A DNA stretch of 57,064 nucleotides, from the NCBI GenBank assembly GCA_019747875.1, contig JAIEQI010000189.1:1-57064 (forward strand), given 5' to 3'. The notes beneath the pieces are model-generated. The model was not told the origin of the DNA. It made no database searches and was given only the letters and a program-made list of their open reading frames with translations. The DNA comes from Candidatus Obscuribacterales bacterium. Its GTDB lineage: Bacteria > Cyanobacteriota > Vampirovibrionia > Obscuribacterales > Obscuribacteraceae. Position numbers and translations under genes: made by a program. Shown here one piece after another: positions 35,184-44,513 of this stretch (position 1 is its first letter; each line of letters opens with the position of its first letter).

Positions 35184-35650
35184 ATCTAGGAATATAGGAG
35201 CTGAAACTATGTTCTAACAAGTAAACAAGGTCACCACCAACTCATGACTGAGGTCATCTGATCTAGTAATGCGATAATTGCGTCGAAAGTTGGCACCAAA
35301 GCGATCTCGCCATAACGAGACCCCGCTGATCATGAGAGGCTGAATGCAGCAGTTCTGACGTGGACTGCGTTCAAAAATTCATTAGGGCAGAACAGAGCAA
35401 TCTCTTGAAGTAAAGAGCAGCGTAGCAAAAAGCAATTTCATTGGAACTAGGATAAACACCAATCTTCCTTATCGGAAATGCTAGGCATGCCAGATGAATT
35501 CATCGGTGCATTACTCCGGTTTGGGCTATTTTGGATTGGATTGGTTGGATTTCGACCCGCCTGTATCTTGAGTGAATTCCTGTATCGGAGTGACCGCTTG
35601 AAAGGCTGACTAGTGCTAAACTGAGGGATGGGTGGCTGGCGCGTCTATTG
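35184..35650. other. Intergenic region between divergent genes
   Basis: About 465 bases between the polytopic membrane gene (-) and the Ser/Thr kinase gene (+). A small dyad ATGAC TGAG GTCAT lies at 35244-35257. No promoter I would defend. Confidence 0.35.
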
Positions 35651-37642
35651 ATGAAAACGATCGAACCTGGGACAACCTTCGATGGTAAATATGAAATTGA
35701 AGCCGTTCTCGGCTCGGGTGGAGTAGGGACAGTCTATAAGGCGCTGGAAACAGATCTTAATCGCCCTGTGGCAATCAAGATCCTCCACATATGGACAAGC
35801 AGCATTGGTGAACCCGATTCTTTGCAGCGGTTTAAACGCGAAGCAAAGGTATTGTGCCAGTTGCTGCATCCGAACATTCTAAGAGTCTACCGATTCGGTA
35901 TGACAGAAACTGATTTGCCTTTCTTGGTCATGGAATATGCCAAAGGTGAATCATTGCGCAGCTTGCTGGAAAAGAACGGCCCTATTGAATATAACACAGT
36001 AACTAAAATCGCATTAAAGCTAGCGGCTGCTCTGGAGCATTCTCACGCGCATGGTATTGTTCACCGCGATCTAAAGCCGGAAAATGTTATTGTCGACCTG
36101 TCGGATCCGAATGATCCAATGGTGAAGTTGATTGACTTTGGCCTGTGTAAGCCAGAGCAAAAGACTAACAGTACAAATCAGAGAACCCTAACTAGTACCG
36201 GTGACTTGCTTGGAACAGCTCTCTATATGAGCCCTGAACAGGTGCTTGGCCAGCCGGTCACCGAGCGTGCCGACATCTATGCCTTTGCTCTGGTTCTTTT
36301 TGAGATGATTGTCGGTAAAGGACCCTTTGCAGAGGGTAACGTCGCAGAGATCATGATGAGAAGGACTACAGAGCAGATTCCGGAAATTCTGCAAATGAAT
36401 CCTTCTTCCGGTTTACCGCGACAGCTTGACCAAACTGTCCAAGCTTGCGGCGCGCGCGAGCTGGGGCAGCGGCTGCAAAGCTTCACCGAAGTAATTGAGA
36501 TGCTTGGGTCTGTTCCTGCCACTACTGCCGGTGCCAGGTTCCAGCCCGGAGGCAAGAGCCTGCTGGGCGGCAAGAAAAAGTTGCCGTTAATTATAGGCGT
36601 AGCGTTTGCGCTGATCTCCGGCGTTGGTGCGCTTGTTTACCTGTCGAGCTCAGATAACGGTTCTGGCAATGGTGCCGCTGTTAAAATGCCGTCGGAAGTA
36701 ATCAAAACTTCGATCGCGGAAGTTGAGGGCAGGATTCAGAAAAAGGATCTCAAAGGTGCGCTAGAGATAGCAAGAAATAGTACCAAGCATGAATTTGAGC
36801 AATGGCCAGCTAGTCAGCGAGCAGATTTGCTTTACAGCTATTTTGAGATCTTTAAGCAGTCCGGCGACAAGGAGGCAGCAAATGAGTTCCTGCCTCGTTT
36901 CTTCAAAGCTGCTTTACCGATGCTGTTTAAGAAGGATAACGAGCCTCCTGAGTGGAGGGCGAGAGTCAAGGCTTGTTATGACTATTTGCACAGTGAAAAA
37001 CAGATTGATAGGACTACGTGGAGAGCGATAAGTACGGCGCTAACATCCGATGGTTCTCTTCGGAAAAATTATAAAGGTGATGTACGAACCAGATTGCTTT
37101 TGAAGGAGCTGAGTTTGGATGCTGAGTTCCGAATTTGGCCACATCCGCAGCCTACCCACCTTTCCGACTATACAAAACGAATGGTGGAATTCGCCAAAGA
37201 GGCTGGACAATATAAGATTGAGGACCTCTATCAATACTATTACACAATTGCGCATGATTTGAGCATAAAGCATGGCTTCAAGCGTTTTGAAGTTCTGGCA
37301 GCCGAGGCGGCCTGTGCTCACGCGCTGGCTCAGAACGACGTAACGGAGGCCGCCAAGCAAATGGACCTCTGCAGGCAGCTCCTGAAACAGCTTGATCAGA
37401 TGCCTGACTCCAAAGAACTGAAGTCCAGTTCACGACATGCAGTGCATGAAATGGAAAGCAAGGTTGAACTTGCACTGGCGGAAGAGGCAGAGGCGAAAGG
37501 CGATAGTGCGGCGGCGCTAAAACATAGAGAATTGGCTCAACGAGCAGCGGAATTGTCGGTGCAATTCGAAAAGCTCGCAAGGGACCCCAACAAGCCTTCA
37601 TTGAAAGGCATGGTTATCGACCAGTTCGATAATAATAAGTGA
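35651..37642 (+). CDS. Membrane Ser/Thr protein kinase (PknB-type) with helical sensor tail
   Basis: 663 aa. N-terminal Hanks-type kinase: glycine loop LGSGGVGTVYKA (about 18-29), VAIK lysine (about 40), HRDLKPEN catalytic loop (about 137), DFG, and SPEQ ending the activation segment. All catalytic residues are present, so it should be active. One membrane segment (about 310-330: LPLIIGVAFALISGVGALVYL) follows a short linker. The C-terminal 320 residues are helical, TPR-like and presumably outside the membrane, where they may sense a ligand. A TTG three bases before the ATG is an alternative start; the ribosome site is weak. It converges with the HDAC-like gene, with stops seven bases apart. 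Confidence 0.92.
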   Translation: MKTIEPGTTFDGKYEIEAVLGSGGVGTVYKALETDLNRPVAIKILHIWTSSIGEPDSLQRFKREAKVLCQLLHPNILRVYRFGMTETDLPFLVMEYAKGESLRSLLEKNGPIEYNTVTKIALKLAAALEHSHAHGIVHRDLKPENVIVDLSDPNDPMVKLIDFGLCKPEQKTNSTNQRTLTSTGDLLGTALYMSPEQVLGQPVTERADIYAFALVLFEMIVGKGPFAEGNVAEIMMRRTTEQIPEILQMNPSSGLPRQLDQTVQACGARELGQRLQSFTEVIEMLGSVPATTAGARFQPGGKSLLGGKKKLPLIIGVAFALISGVGALVYLSSSDNGSGNGAAVKMPSEVIKTSIAEVEGRIQKKDLKGALEIARNSTKHEFEQWPASQRADLLYSYFEIFKQSGDKEAANEFLPRFFKAALPMLFKKDNEPPEWRARVKACYDYLHSEKQIDRTTWRAISTALTSDGSLRKNYKGDVRTRLLLKELSLDAEFRIWPHPQPTHLSDYTKRMVEFAKEAGQYKIEDLYQYYYTIAHDLSIKHGFKRFEVLAAEAACAHALAQNDVTEAAKQMDLCRQLLKQLDQMPDSKELKSSSRHAVHEMESKVELALAEEAEAKGDSAAALKHRELAQRAAELSVQFEKLARDPNKPSLKGMVIDQFDNNK

Positions 37643-37649
37643 TCTGAGC

Positions 37650-38756
37650 CTATCTCAGGCACTTCCAGTATCTGCCCATGTGTTTCTTGATCTCCTTGAT
37701 GCGCTCGTCAACCATATGTTGGCTGCGGTCCTTTGTTTGCGCAGGCAGCTCGCCACCGTAAATTCCGGCAAATGGCTGAATGTTTTCCCGTTGCGATTTG
37801 TCAGCGGTGTTCAAAACTTTGATTGTGGCAACGACCGAGTCGGCAAGACTTCGAGTGTTGTATCCACCTTCGAGAAAGCCTACCACTGGCGCGTTGACGT
37901 TCTCTGCCATCTCTGCCAGTCTGTTTGCAAGCAAGAAGTAGCCGCTTGTGGAGATCTGCTGCTGCCCCAGTGGATCGGCTTGATGTGCATCAAAGCCGGC
38001 CGAAAGGAAGATCAGCTCTGGCTTGTATTCAAGGCATAGTGGCTTCACGATTGCATCCCAGGCGGCTAGATAGCCGCGGTCGCCCGTCCCTGCGGGCAGT
38101 GGAATGTTGACGTTGTAACCCTGTCCGTCTCCGTTTCCATCTTCTGTGTACCAACCAATATTGGGAGGCCAGAAGGGAAACTGATGAAACGATACGAATA
38201 AGACACTGGGATCGTTATAGAACATGTCTTGCGTTCCATTTCCATGGTGCACGTCCCAGTCTATGATCATTACGCGCTTCAATCCATAAACTCTTTGGGC
38301 GTGTCGAGCTGCGATAGCAACATTATTGAACAAGCAGAATCCCATTGGTTGGTCTGGAAGCGCATGGTGCCCCGGCGGGCGAACGATAACGAAAGAGCGA
38401 GTGTAGCCTGACTTGAGCACTCCGCGAACGGCCTCAACGCCGGCGCCAGCGGCCAACTTTGCTGTTGAATATGATTCCGGGCTCATCCACGTATCAGAAT
38501 CGAGCTGCAAGAGTCCCTTTTGCTCGCTTGCTCGTTTTCCTTTTTCTTCCAGGTCTTCAATATAGGATTGAACATGTACGCTGGTCAGATCGTCGAGCTC
38601 AGCTTGGCTGGGCTCCAATCGAGACAATTCTTGAATGAGCTCTGAGCGATGTAGGGCCTCATCAATAGCTGCAAGGCGTTCAGGAGACTCGGGATGGGCT
38701 TCTGGCGTGAGATGCTTTTGAAATTCCAGCTTATGAACAAGCGCTAAGTTAGACAT
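37650..38756 (-). CDS. Histone deacetylase-like amidohydrolase (AcuC/HDAC family)
   Basis: 368 aa, arginase/deacetylase fold zinc enzyme. Hallmarks: RPPGHHA (tandem His charge relay), FCLFNNVAIA, the zinc site DWDVHHGNGTQ, and SAGFDAHQADPLG with the third zinc Asp, then EGGYN. It removes acyl groups from lysines or polyamine-type amides. No signal peptide. GAGGAAG precedes the ATG at 38756; an extension to 38864 lacks a ribosome site. Monocistronic by spacing. Confidence 0.93.
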   Translation of the reverse strand: MSNLALVHKLEFQKHLTPEAHPESPERLAAIDEALHRSELIQELSRLEPSQAELDDLTSVHVQSYIEDLEEKGKRASEQKGLLQLDSDTWMSPESYSTAKLAAGAGVEAVRGVLKSGYTRSFVIVRPPGHHALPDQPMGFCLFNNVAIAARHAQRVYGLKRVMIIDWDVHHGNGTQDMFYNDPSVLFVSFHQFPFWPPNIGWYTEDGNGDGQGYNVNIPLPAGTGDRGYLAAWDAIVKPLCLEYKPELIFLSAGFDAHQADPLGQQQISTSGYFLLANRLAEMAENVNAPVVGFLEGGYNTRSLADSVVATIKVLNTADKSQRENIQPFAGIYGGELPAQTKDRSQHMVDERIKEIKKHMGRYWKCLR

Positions 38757-38858
38757 CGGCTTCCTCGACGATGACAGGGCTGCAAGACGTACAGGATATT
38801 CCAAAGAGGAGGGCAGATCAAGCAATGTCTGAGTTTGAGAATCTAAATGAAAACAAAT

Positions 38859-38890
38859 GAGCACAAGACTCCGAGGAGAATCTTGTGCTC
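38859..38890 (-). terminator. Terminator of the BON gene
   Basis: A perfect 10-bp stem GAGCACAAGA / TCTTGTGCTC, 26 bases past the stop at 38916. Confidence 0.7.
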
Positions 38891-38915
38891 TGGCGGTCGT
38901 GAACGAGCAAATACT

Positions 38916-39719
38916 TTAGTTCTTGCCTGTTAAGCGATTTCCTGCTGTAGCGCTGTTGCCAGTGCTTGTGCCCAGGTTCTCTCCAGGAATGCCTTCTTCC
39001 CTGTTGACTCGCAACATGTTTTGAACATTCTTGACACCGAATACATCTTCAGCCATTTCTTCGACAAGTCTCTTGTCGGCTCTGCTGAACACGGTTCCTT
39101 TGATTGTAACTTCGCCGTCTTTGACCTCGATGATCACCTCGCGGGCATCGACGTCGAGATGGCGGTCGATTTTTTCGTGGATATCATCTGAGATTCTTTC
39201 ATCTGATCGCTTGTAGTTGCGTGGTCCGCGCCGTCCGCGTAGCTCGCGAAGTGAGGACTGTTGTGTGGCCCATGGAGCCAGGTGGCTGCCACCGCTGGTG
39301 GTGAACTCGCTCTCGCGTCCACGGGTCGGTCCCCAATTGCCTTCGTATGGGCGAGCTTCATGATCTTCAAAATGTCTGCTTGGAGAGCGGTCGGAGTAAC
39401 GATCTTGCATCGGCATGCGATTGCCGTATTCCATATCTCTTCGGTATTGCAGATTTTGTGACGATTCGGGCCAGGTGCCAAAACGCTCATGTCCATACAT
39501 CGATTCTTGAGGGCCGAACCGCTCGCTGTGGCGATCTCCGTATCTTTCTGAAGAGCGCTCTCTATCCTGCTCCAGCCTGTCCATTCTTCTTCTTCGTTCG
39601 GCTTCTTCATCACCAAACCAGGAAGCTATTTCGTCTCTGCTCTTTTCGAGCCAGCCACGCTCCCTTCCATAGCGCTGCCATCGCTCGTACTCTTCGCGAT
39701 CACGATCTCGGTTATACAT
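38916..39719 (-). CDS. SWFGD and BON domain protein, 267 aa
   Basis: An extremely Arg/Glu/Asp-rich N-terminus contains the SWFGDEEAERRR motif (about 32-43) seen in proteins of this type. A disordered, Arg/Tyr/Met/Ser-rich middle follows. A BON domain lies at about 175-240 (EKIDRHLDVDAREVIIEVKDG through VKNVQNML). BON domains bind membranes or phospholipids and are often stress-linked. No signal peptide is visible. AGGAGGT precedes the ATG at 39719. The large plus-strand frames here are antisense shadows. Confidence 0.85.
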   Translation of the reverse strand: MYNRDRDREEYERWQRYGRERGWLEKSRDEIASWFGDEEAERRRRMDRLEQDRERSSERYGDRHSERFGPQESMYGHERFGTWPESSQNLQYRRDMEYGNRMPMQDRYSDRSPSRHFEDHEARPYEGNWGPTRGRESEFTTSGGSHLAPWATQQSSLRELRGRRGPRNYKRSDERISDDIHEKIDRHLDVDAREVIIEVKDGEVTIKGTVFSRADKRLVEEMAEDVFGVKNVQNMLRVNREEGIPGENLGTSTGNSATAGNRLTGKN

Positions 39720-39944
39720 GCAGTACCTCCTGCTTTGAGCAAAACGGATTGGTTGGACCGATGTCCAGAACTTCTTTGATGGTTGCCGAGTATATCGCCG
39801 CTGTTTATGTGGAATCCCTGAGTCATTTACGAGCAAACCTTTGTTCGGGATAGATTTAATCACTTGGCTGGATACAAAAGTCGATTAGACCTTCAACGGC
39901 AAGCGCTGAAGCTGCTATCCTGACGAGGTCGCGCGTGTTGTTGG

Positions 39945-40757
39945 ATGGAATCTATGCTGGAAGAAGTTTTTGGTAACAACAGACCGGTAATCGGGGTGAT
40001 ACATCTGTTGCCCCTTCCTGGGTCTGCAAGATATGACGGGCAGTTAGATCTGGTTCTGGCGAGGGCGGAACAAGAAGCCGCGTCGCTTGCAAGTGGTGGC
40101 GTAAACGGTATCATTGTCGAGAACTTTTTTGACATGCCTTTTGCCAAGAAAAGAGTTGATACGGCGACTGCTTGTGCCATGACCCTTGCTGCGCAGCGCG
40201 TTAAGGCTATTTCTGGTTTGCCGATTGGTATCAATGTTTTGCGCAATGATGCACACAGTGCGCTCGCTATCGCTGCTGCTGTTGGTGCCCAGTTTATCCG
40301 CGTGAACGTGCTGACCGGTGCGATGCTATGTGATCAAGGCATTATCGAGGGTGAGGCTCATGAGCTATTGCTCTATCGGCGCGCTCTGGGGCTCGATCGT
40401 AGTGTCAAGATTTTTGCCGATGTGATGGTTAAGCACGCAGTCCCAATGGGGCAATGGTCGGACATCCGACTTAGCGCCTTGGACACGGTTAAGCGCGCCC
40501 TCGCTGACGCAATAGTTGTAAGCGGGCGTAGTACCGGTGATGCTCCGGAGCAGAGCGATATTGATTCTGTAAGAGAAGTGCTACCTGAAACCCCGATTTT
40601 TGTAGGAAGTGGGAGCAATCGAGACAATATAGCAAGCATGCTTGAAAGTGCCGACGGCATCATTGTTGCCAGCTCAATTAAGAGGCATGGTCTCTTAGAG
40701 AATCCGGTCGATGTTGGCAAAATAAGAGCGCTCGTCGACGCTGTTCATAAGAAGTAG
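39945..40757 (+). CDS. btpA-like: BtpA/SgcQ family TIM-barrel protein
   Basis: 270 aa. Family signatures: PVIGVIHLLPLPGSARYDG at the start, GVNGIIVENFFDMPF, and the final GSGSN and GIIVASSIKR phosphate-site segments. In cyanobacteria BtpA stabilises photosystem I proteins; elsewhere relatives are of unknown, probably enzymatic, function. No photosystem genes are in this window, so a non-photosynthetic role is likely. The start is either the ATG at 39945 or one at 39954, which has a slightly better leader. It converges with the DUF4388 gene, with stops two bases apart. Confidence 0.9.
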   Translation: MESMLEEVFGNNRPVIGVIHLLPLPGSARYDGQLDLVLARAEQEAASLASGGVNGIIVENFFDMPFAKKRVDTATACAMTLAAQRVKAISGLPIGINVLRNDAHSALAIAAAVGAQFIRVNVLTGAMLCDQGIIEGEAHELLLYRRALGLDRSVKIFADVMVKHAVPMGQWSDIRLSALDTVKRALADAIVVSGRSTGDAPEQSDIDSVREVLPETPIFVGSGSNRDNIASMLESADGIIVASSIKRHGLLENPVDVGKIRALVDAVHKK

Positions 40758-40759
40758 AA

Positions 40760-41671
40760 CTAGAACTCATATCCTGGTGGTCTAACCGAGCTTGCCTGCC
40801 GATCCGACCCTTGCGTCTGATTGTCGACCGAGGCTCCGTCCATGGTGGCGGATGTGGTGCCCATGTCGTCTTCGTCTTCTTCATCTTGAATCGGTGAGAA
40901 TGACTGCTCATTGGTGGGGGTAGCGGCTCCCGGACCAGCTTTGGCGGTGTTTTCTGCCGTGGCGTTTACGGATAGTCCGCGTCCATCGACTGAGCTGATC
41001 AGGCGTGTTAAATCAGCGTCGGCTTGGTAAAGCCAGCATTTGATGCGATCCGTCCAGATTACGAGATCGACGATTGCTTGTGAGGGGTCTGGGTTGTCTT
41101 GTTTGAGCCGCGATATGACCCAGTCCGGGAGATTGATTTGTTCGCTTACAGTCGGTGGCTCGATTACTATGGCGTGTCCATCTTCGAGAATTTGTCTTAG
41201 CTGAGGAATGTATTCACTCTTGCTCAGTCGCAGTTGCGCGACGATGTCACCGAGCGGTGTTTGACCGTCCATTGCAGCTAAAAATGCATTTGCTTGTGCT
41301 GGCACGATGGACTGAAAGATAGTGCGAAAACTTATGCGCATTTGCTCGAGATATCGTCGTGCTTCCTGATATGAGAGCCCCTCTTTTACGATCAGTTCGA
41401 GGTGTTCGTCTTCTCCGATGGATATAGGTGTGTTTTCTACAGAACATTCGATGTAAGAAAATGTGCCGCTCTGCCACAGGAAGAGTTCAAGCAGAGCGTC
41501 CTTTCCTTCGCCGACGTCGGATTCGACGTGAAAGAGTTCTCCTTCAGCGAAAAACAAATAGGCCGTGTTCACGCCTTGTGTTAGGCAGATTTTGCCAGTC
41601 AATTCGCCATTGCGCACCAGTCTGATCAGACTGGCGAGGTTCACTTTTGACAGTTCTCCGGCAAGTTGCAT
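40760..41671 (-). CDS. DUF4388 (PATAN-like) regulatory protein, 303 aa
   Basis: Starts MQLAGELSKVNLASLIRLV, the usual DUF4388 opening, followed by GELTGKICL, the FFAEGELFHVE strand and an LLELFLWQSGTF motif. The domain occurs in signalling proteins and gliding or type IV pilus regulators. A winged-helix-like segment follows (about 130-190), then an acidic, Gln/Ser-rich tail. An open frame runs on to an ATG at 41791, but the GGGG-containing leader and the family N-terminus favour the start at 41671. Function unknown; a signalling role is inferred. Confidence 0.78.
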   Translation of the reverse strand: MQLAGELSKVNLASLIRLVRNGELTGKICLTQGVNTAYLFFAEGELFHVESDVGEGKDALLELFLWQSGTFSYIECSVENTPISIGEDEHLELIVKEGLSYQEARRYLEQMRISFRTIFQSIVPAQANAFLAAMDGQTPLGDIVAQLRLSKSEYIPQLRQILEDGHAIVIEPPTVSEQINLPDWVISRLKQDNPDPSQAIVDLVIWTDRIKCWLYQADADLTRLISSVDGRGLSVNATAENTAKAGPGAATPTNEQSFSPIQDEEDEDDMGTTSATMDGASVDNQTQGSDRQASSVRPPGYEF

Positions 41672-41937
41672 TAGGACCCCAAGATATTGGTCAGGCACCC
41701 CTCTAGTAATTACCCATTTGCTGGTATATTTCCTTGCTGTAACGGTGTTTGACAAAGATCTGGCGGCAGATTTATCGGCGCATTCTGCCATTTAGTATCA
41801 AGTTCGGGGAGTTCTACAGGCCGATGGCGCCCTCGCTTTAGGAAACTGAAACGCCGTCGCTGCCCGAATTCACAAACCTAAGTGAAAACTATGAGAAGTA
41901 GTACCACATTGATGAGTATGAAAAATCAAAAGCAAAA

Positions 41938-41971
41938 CAGACAGTGTGAGCTTGCGCTTCACAGCTGTCTG
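41938..41971. terminator. Hairpin, unassigned
   Basis: CAGACAG-TGTGA pairs with TCACA-CTGTCTG with one bulged base and a 9-nt loop. It lies beyond the terminator of the 428-aa gene and before the DUF4388 promoter region. Confidence 0.5.
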
Positions 41972-42030
41972 TCTGCCGTCTTCGGTGCCTAACATCCAGT
42001 CAGGAACGGCTGTTATTAGCAACCGAAAAA

Positions 42031-42068
42031 TGCACCTGGCGGCCTGATTGCTCAAGCCGCCAGGGCAC
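42031..42068 (-). terminator. Intrinsic terminator of the 428-aa gene
   Basis: TGCACCTGGCGGC pairs with GCCGCCAGGGCA. On the minus strand it is followed by ATTTTTC. It lies ten bases past the stop at 42078. Confidence 0.8.
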
Positions 42069-42077
42069 ATTATTTAC

Positions 42078-43364
42078 TTACGGCCCACCCATGCCGCCCA
42101 TGCCACCCCAGCCTCCGTTCGGGAAGCTGATCGGCGGGGTTTCGGCCGGACCGATGTTCTTGCCGGGCTCGACGAAGAAGGCTTCGATCTTGCCCTTCAG
42201 GCTCGGCTCGCCGATGAACGGTTCGCCGTTGGTGCGGAAGACTTCGGCTTGGGCGTGGGACGTATTACGGTAATTGGCGTCGACAGTGCCGACCTCTTCC
42301 GAGCCCGACTTGTCCTCGTCCTTGTAACCGTTCGGTTCGGATTTGTTGTAGGTGCGGTGCACCTTCAGCTTGCCCTTCTCGTCGAAGAACTTGACCCAGT
42401 TCAAACCGTTGCCGTTCGACCCGTCTTCGATGCGCTCCACCGTCCCGTTCGGGCGAAGATAGAAAGCGCGGTCGAGGGCGTGGGGCTCGGCAGCAAAGTA
42501 TGCCACCGACGATTCGAGCCGGTAGAACGAACGGTTCCAGTCCTCGATTTGAGTCCTGTAGGTCTCGACCAGGCGACGCTTGCCGTCATTCCAGGTCTCG
42601 ACGACGAGCTTGCCGTCCGCTTCGAAGCGTCCGATCAGCTTCGTCTTGCCGTTGTTCTTGGTCCAGACCCAGGAAACGATGCGATCGCCGACCAGGTCGA
42701 CTTTCAACACCGGAACCTTGGTGCCGTCCAGGAACGTTACCACGCCGAATTCTTGCGACGTCGCTTGCCCCTTGACGAAGGTTACCTTCGGCTCGGCGCC
42801 GGCGATGTACTCGGTGACGGTTTCATCGCCGTTCGCTTCGATGATGGTTTCGCTGACCTTGCGGCCACCGATGTCCATCTTCACGAGCGTGCGGCGTCCG
42901 TCCGCGTCGTACTTGTAATGCTCCTCGACGGTCCCGTCGGGGCGGAACTTGTTGAGGGTGGCGATGTACACTCCGTCGCGGTAGGTGACGTCGTAGTGCA
43001 GACCGCGGTTGCCGTCGTAGGTGCGAGCGAAGTACTGCATCTTGCCGCGCACGATCACGTAGCGATCGGCCGGTCCGGCAGCAGCGACGCCGTCCTTGTT
43101 CCAGACGACGGTGATCTCGGTCGTGTCACCTTCGGTGTGGACCGACCGGAGATACCGATCGCTGGTCTCGTTCATGATTTCGACTTTGGCATCACCCTCG
43201 ATCTTGAAGGTGGCGTCAGCGTCGACCGGCTTGCCGACCTGGAAGGACGGCGCGGGGTCCGGTTTCACCATGTTCGGGATGACGACGACGGTGGCGACCA
43301 GGGCTGCCAGGGCGGCAACACCGGCCAGAAGTGGCGTGAGCCAAAAACTGCGTTTCTCGTTCAT
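42078..43364 (-). CDS. Membrane-anchored YD/MORN-like repeat protein, 428 aa
   Basis: An N-terminal anchor (residues 8-33, after MNEKR) leaves the remainder outside the cytoplasm. The body is repeated beta strands with DG turns: RPDGTVEEHYKYDADGRR, EANGDETV, FLDGTK, LRPNGTVERIEDG. The C-terminus is Gly-rich (GGWGGMGGMGG). Similar in build to the lipoprotein at 32263-33366. Function unknown; an envelope or surface protein is inferred. GGAG precedes the ATG. Strongly G/C-ending codons, with large antisense shadow frames. Ends in an intrinsic terminator. Confidence 0.83.
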   Translation of the reverse strand: MNEKRSFWLTPLLAGVAALAALVATVVVIPNMVKPDPAPSFQVGKPVDADATFKIEGDAKVEIMNETSDRYLRSVHTEGDTTEITVVWNKDGVAAAGPADRYVIVRGKMQYFARTYDGNRGLHYDVTYRDGVYIATLNKFRPDGTVEEHYKYDADGRRTLVKMDIGGRKVSETIIEANGDETVTEYIAGAEPKVTFVKGQATSQEFGVVTFLDGTKVPVLKVDLVGDRIVSWVWTKNNGKTKLIGRFEADGKLVVETWNDGKRRLVETYRTQIEDWNRSFYRLESSVAYFAAEPHALDRAFYLRPNGTVERIEDGSNGNGLNWVKFFDEKGKLKVHRTYNKSEPNGYKDEDKSGSEEVGTVDANYRNTSHAQAEVFRTNGEPFIGEPSLKGKIEAFFVEPGKNIGPAETPPISFPNGGWGGMGGMGGP

Positions 43365-43413
43365 GTTTCTTGCTCCAGTTCCGTGGCGGATGAAGTTGAA
43401 AAACGCTGCGGCA

Positions 43414-43674
43414 TCAGGATGCCGGAGCAGTGAGTGCTTCGAGCTCAGCGATCAGCCGGAAAACGTCGGAGCGGGTAGCTCCGCAGAAGTCGGCCGACGG
43501 CTGGAAACTCGAGCAGATTGCCGGGCGTTCGGGCTTGCCGAAAAGCTGGCAACGGTTGTCGTCTGCCAGGTGGATACACCTGGTTCCCGCGGGTTTGCCA
43601 TCGGGCATTCCGGGGATAGGAGAGGAGATGGAAATCGCGATGCAGCACGCACCGCAATTCGTCCTGCATTCCAT
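43414..43674 (-). CDS. YkgJ-type cysteine-cluster protein, 86 aa
   Basis: A UPF0153/YkgJ-like protein: CRTNCGACC near the start, then ISSPIPGMPDGKPAG, RCIHL, RCQLFG and PAICSSF. Eight conserved cysteines suggest zinc or iron-sulphur binding; the biochemical role of the family is not established. AGGTGA sits before the ATG at 43674, so the three extra residues of the open frame are not needed. It lies upstream of the 428-aa gene on the same strand (49 bases), possibly cotranscribed. Confidence 0.88.
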   Translation of the reverse strand: MECRTNCGACCIAISISSPIPGMPDGKPAGTRCIHLADDNRCQLFGKPERPAICSSFQPSADFCGATRSDVFRLIAELEALTAPAS

Positions 43675-44513
43675 TGCTCTCACCTTTCTTCTCTGGAGCC
43701 GTGTTTGGCGGCTCGTTCTGCGAGTTGTGACACTAGAGGTGGTGCTGTTCGTTTGTTGTGGCGTAAAGCCGGGTTAGAGTTCTGGGGAAGGAGGGAGAAA
43801 ATACTATTCGAGCCAACGCTAATTGCACGGCCTAGGGCAATACGCTATGTACGTAGGATCACCCTCCCTGGCGGGGTCATCCTAGCGTCAGGCGTGCGAG
43901 GCTACGCTTTGCGCATCTAGCGTGTGCTCTAATCTTGTCGTGCGACCTCTGCACATTTGTGCAATGAGAGGCTGTTAATGATCGCGGTTTGTGACTGTGT
44001 GATACCACCGGTGGTGCGGCTGCGTGATTCTTGAATCATGGCTTGGGCGGCGGGAACTACGGTGGCTCTGTCTGCCCTCGATCTTTTGTGGGGTGGAATG
44101 ATCACCCGAAAACCACTCCGTTGCTGCTCCGATTGCATTGTGCTTTCCGGTGTGATCAGCGATGTGCTTGCGGTGCTCGTGTTGACACCGGTGTCCTTAC
44201 ACCCTTTATGGTCTAGTTATCTATCAGATTCTCATTTCAAGAAAAGAAAACTTCTCACCAAAAACAACAGCCAAGCAACAACTTTGTCGACTCAGCGCAT
44301 TTTTCCGCGCTTCAATCCGATACCTGCATGGAGAGAAAATGACTGCACTGCTTGAGCGTTTCGCTTTCCGACTGATCGACGTGTGTGTCAAAGTTCCTTC
44401 GTGAGTACCTGCCTGCGCGAGAAGCTGTCCGGCAAGTCGGCCAGAATTCTCGGTTAGTTCGCGTTGCGAACTACTCTTGTTTTTGTCGCAACATCCAACA
44501 GGAGAGATCTGAC
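43675..44513. other. Gene-free region of about 840 bases
   Basis: Contains one hairpin (43854-43884, TAGGATCACC and GGGGTCATCCTA arms). No recognised RNA and no believable open frame. It separates the YkgJ gene from the small-membrane-protein cluster. Confidence 0.4.

Larger units (their letters stand above)
41672..42077. other. Intergenic region with two hairpins
   Basis: Upstream region of the DUF4388 gene plus two strong dyads, annotated separately. No coding signal. Confidence 0.4.

Noticed and set aside
42048..43433. 461-codon plus-strand open frame opposite the YD/MORN-like gene
   Set aside because: Antisense shadow: no ribosome site and composition of a reversed G/C-ending gene.
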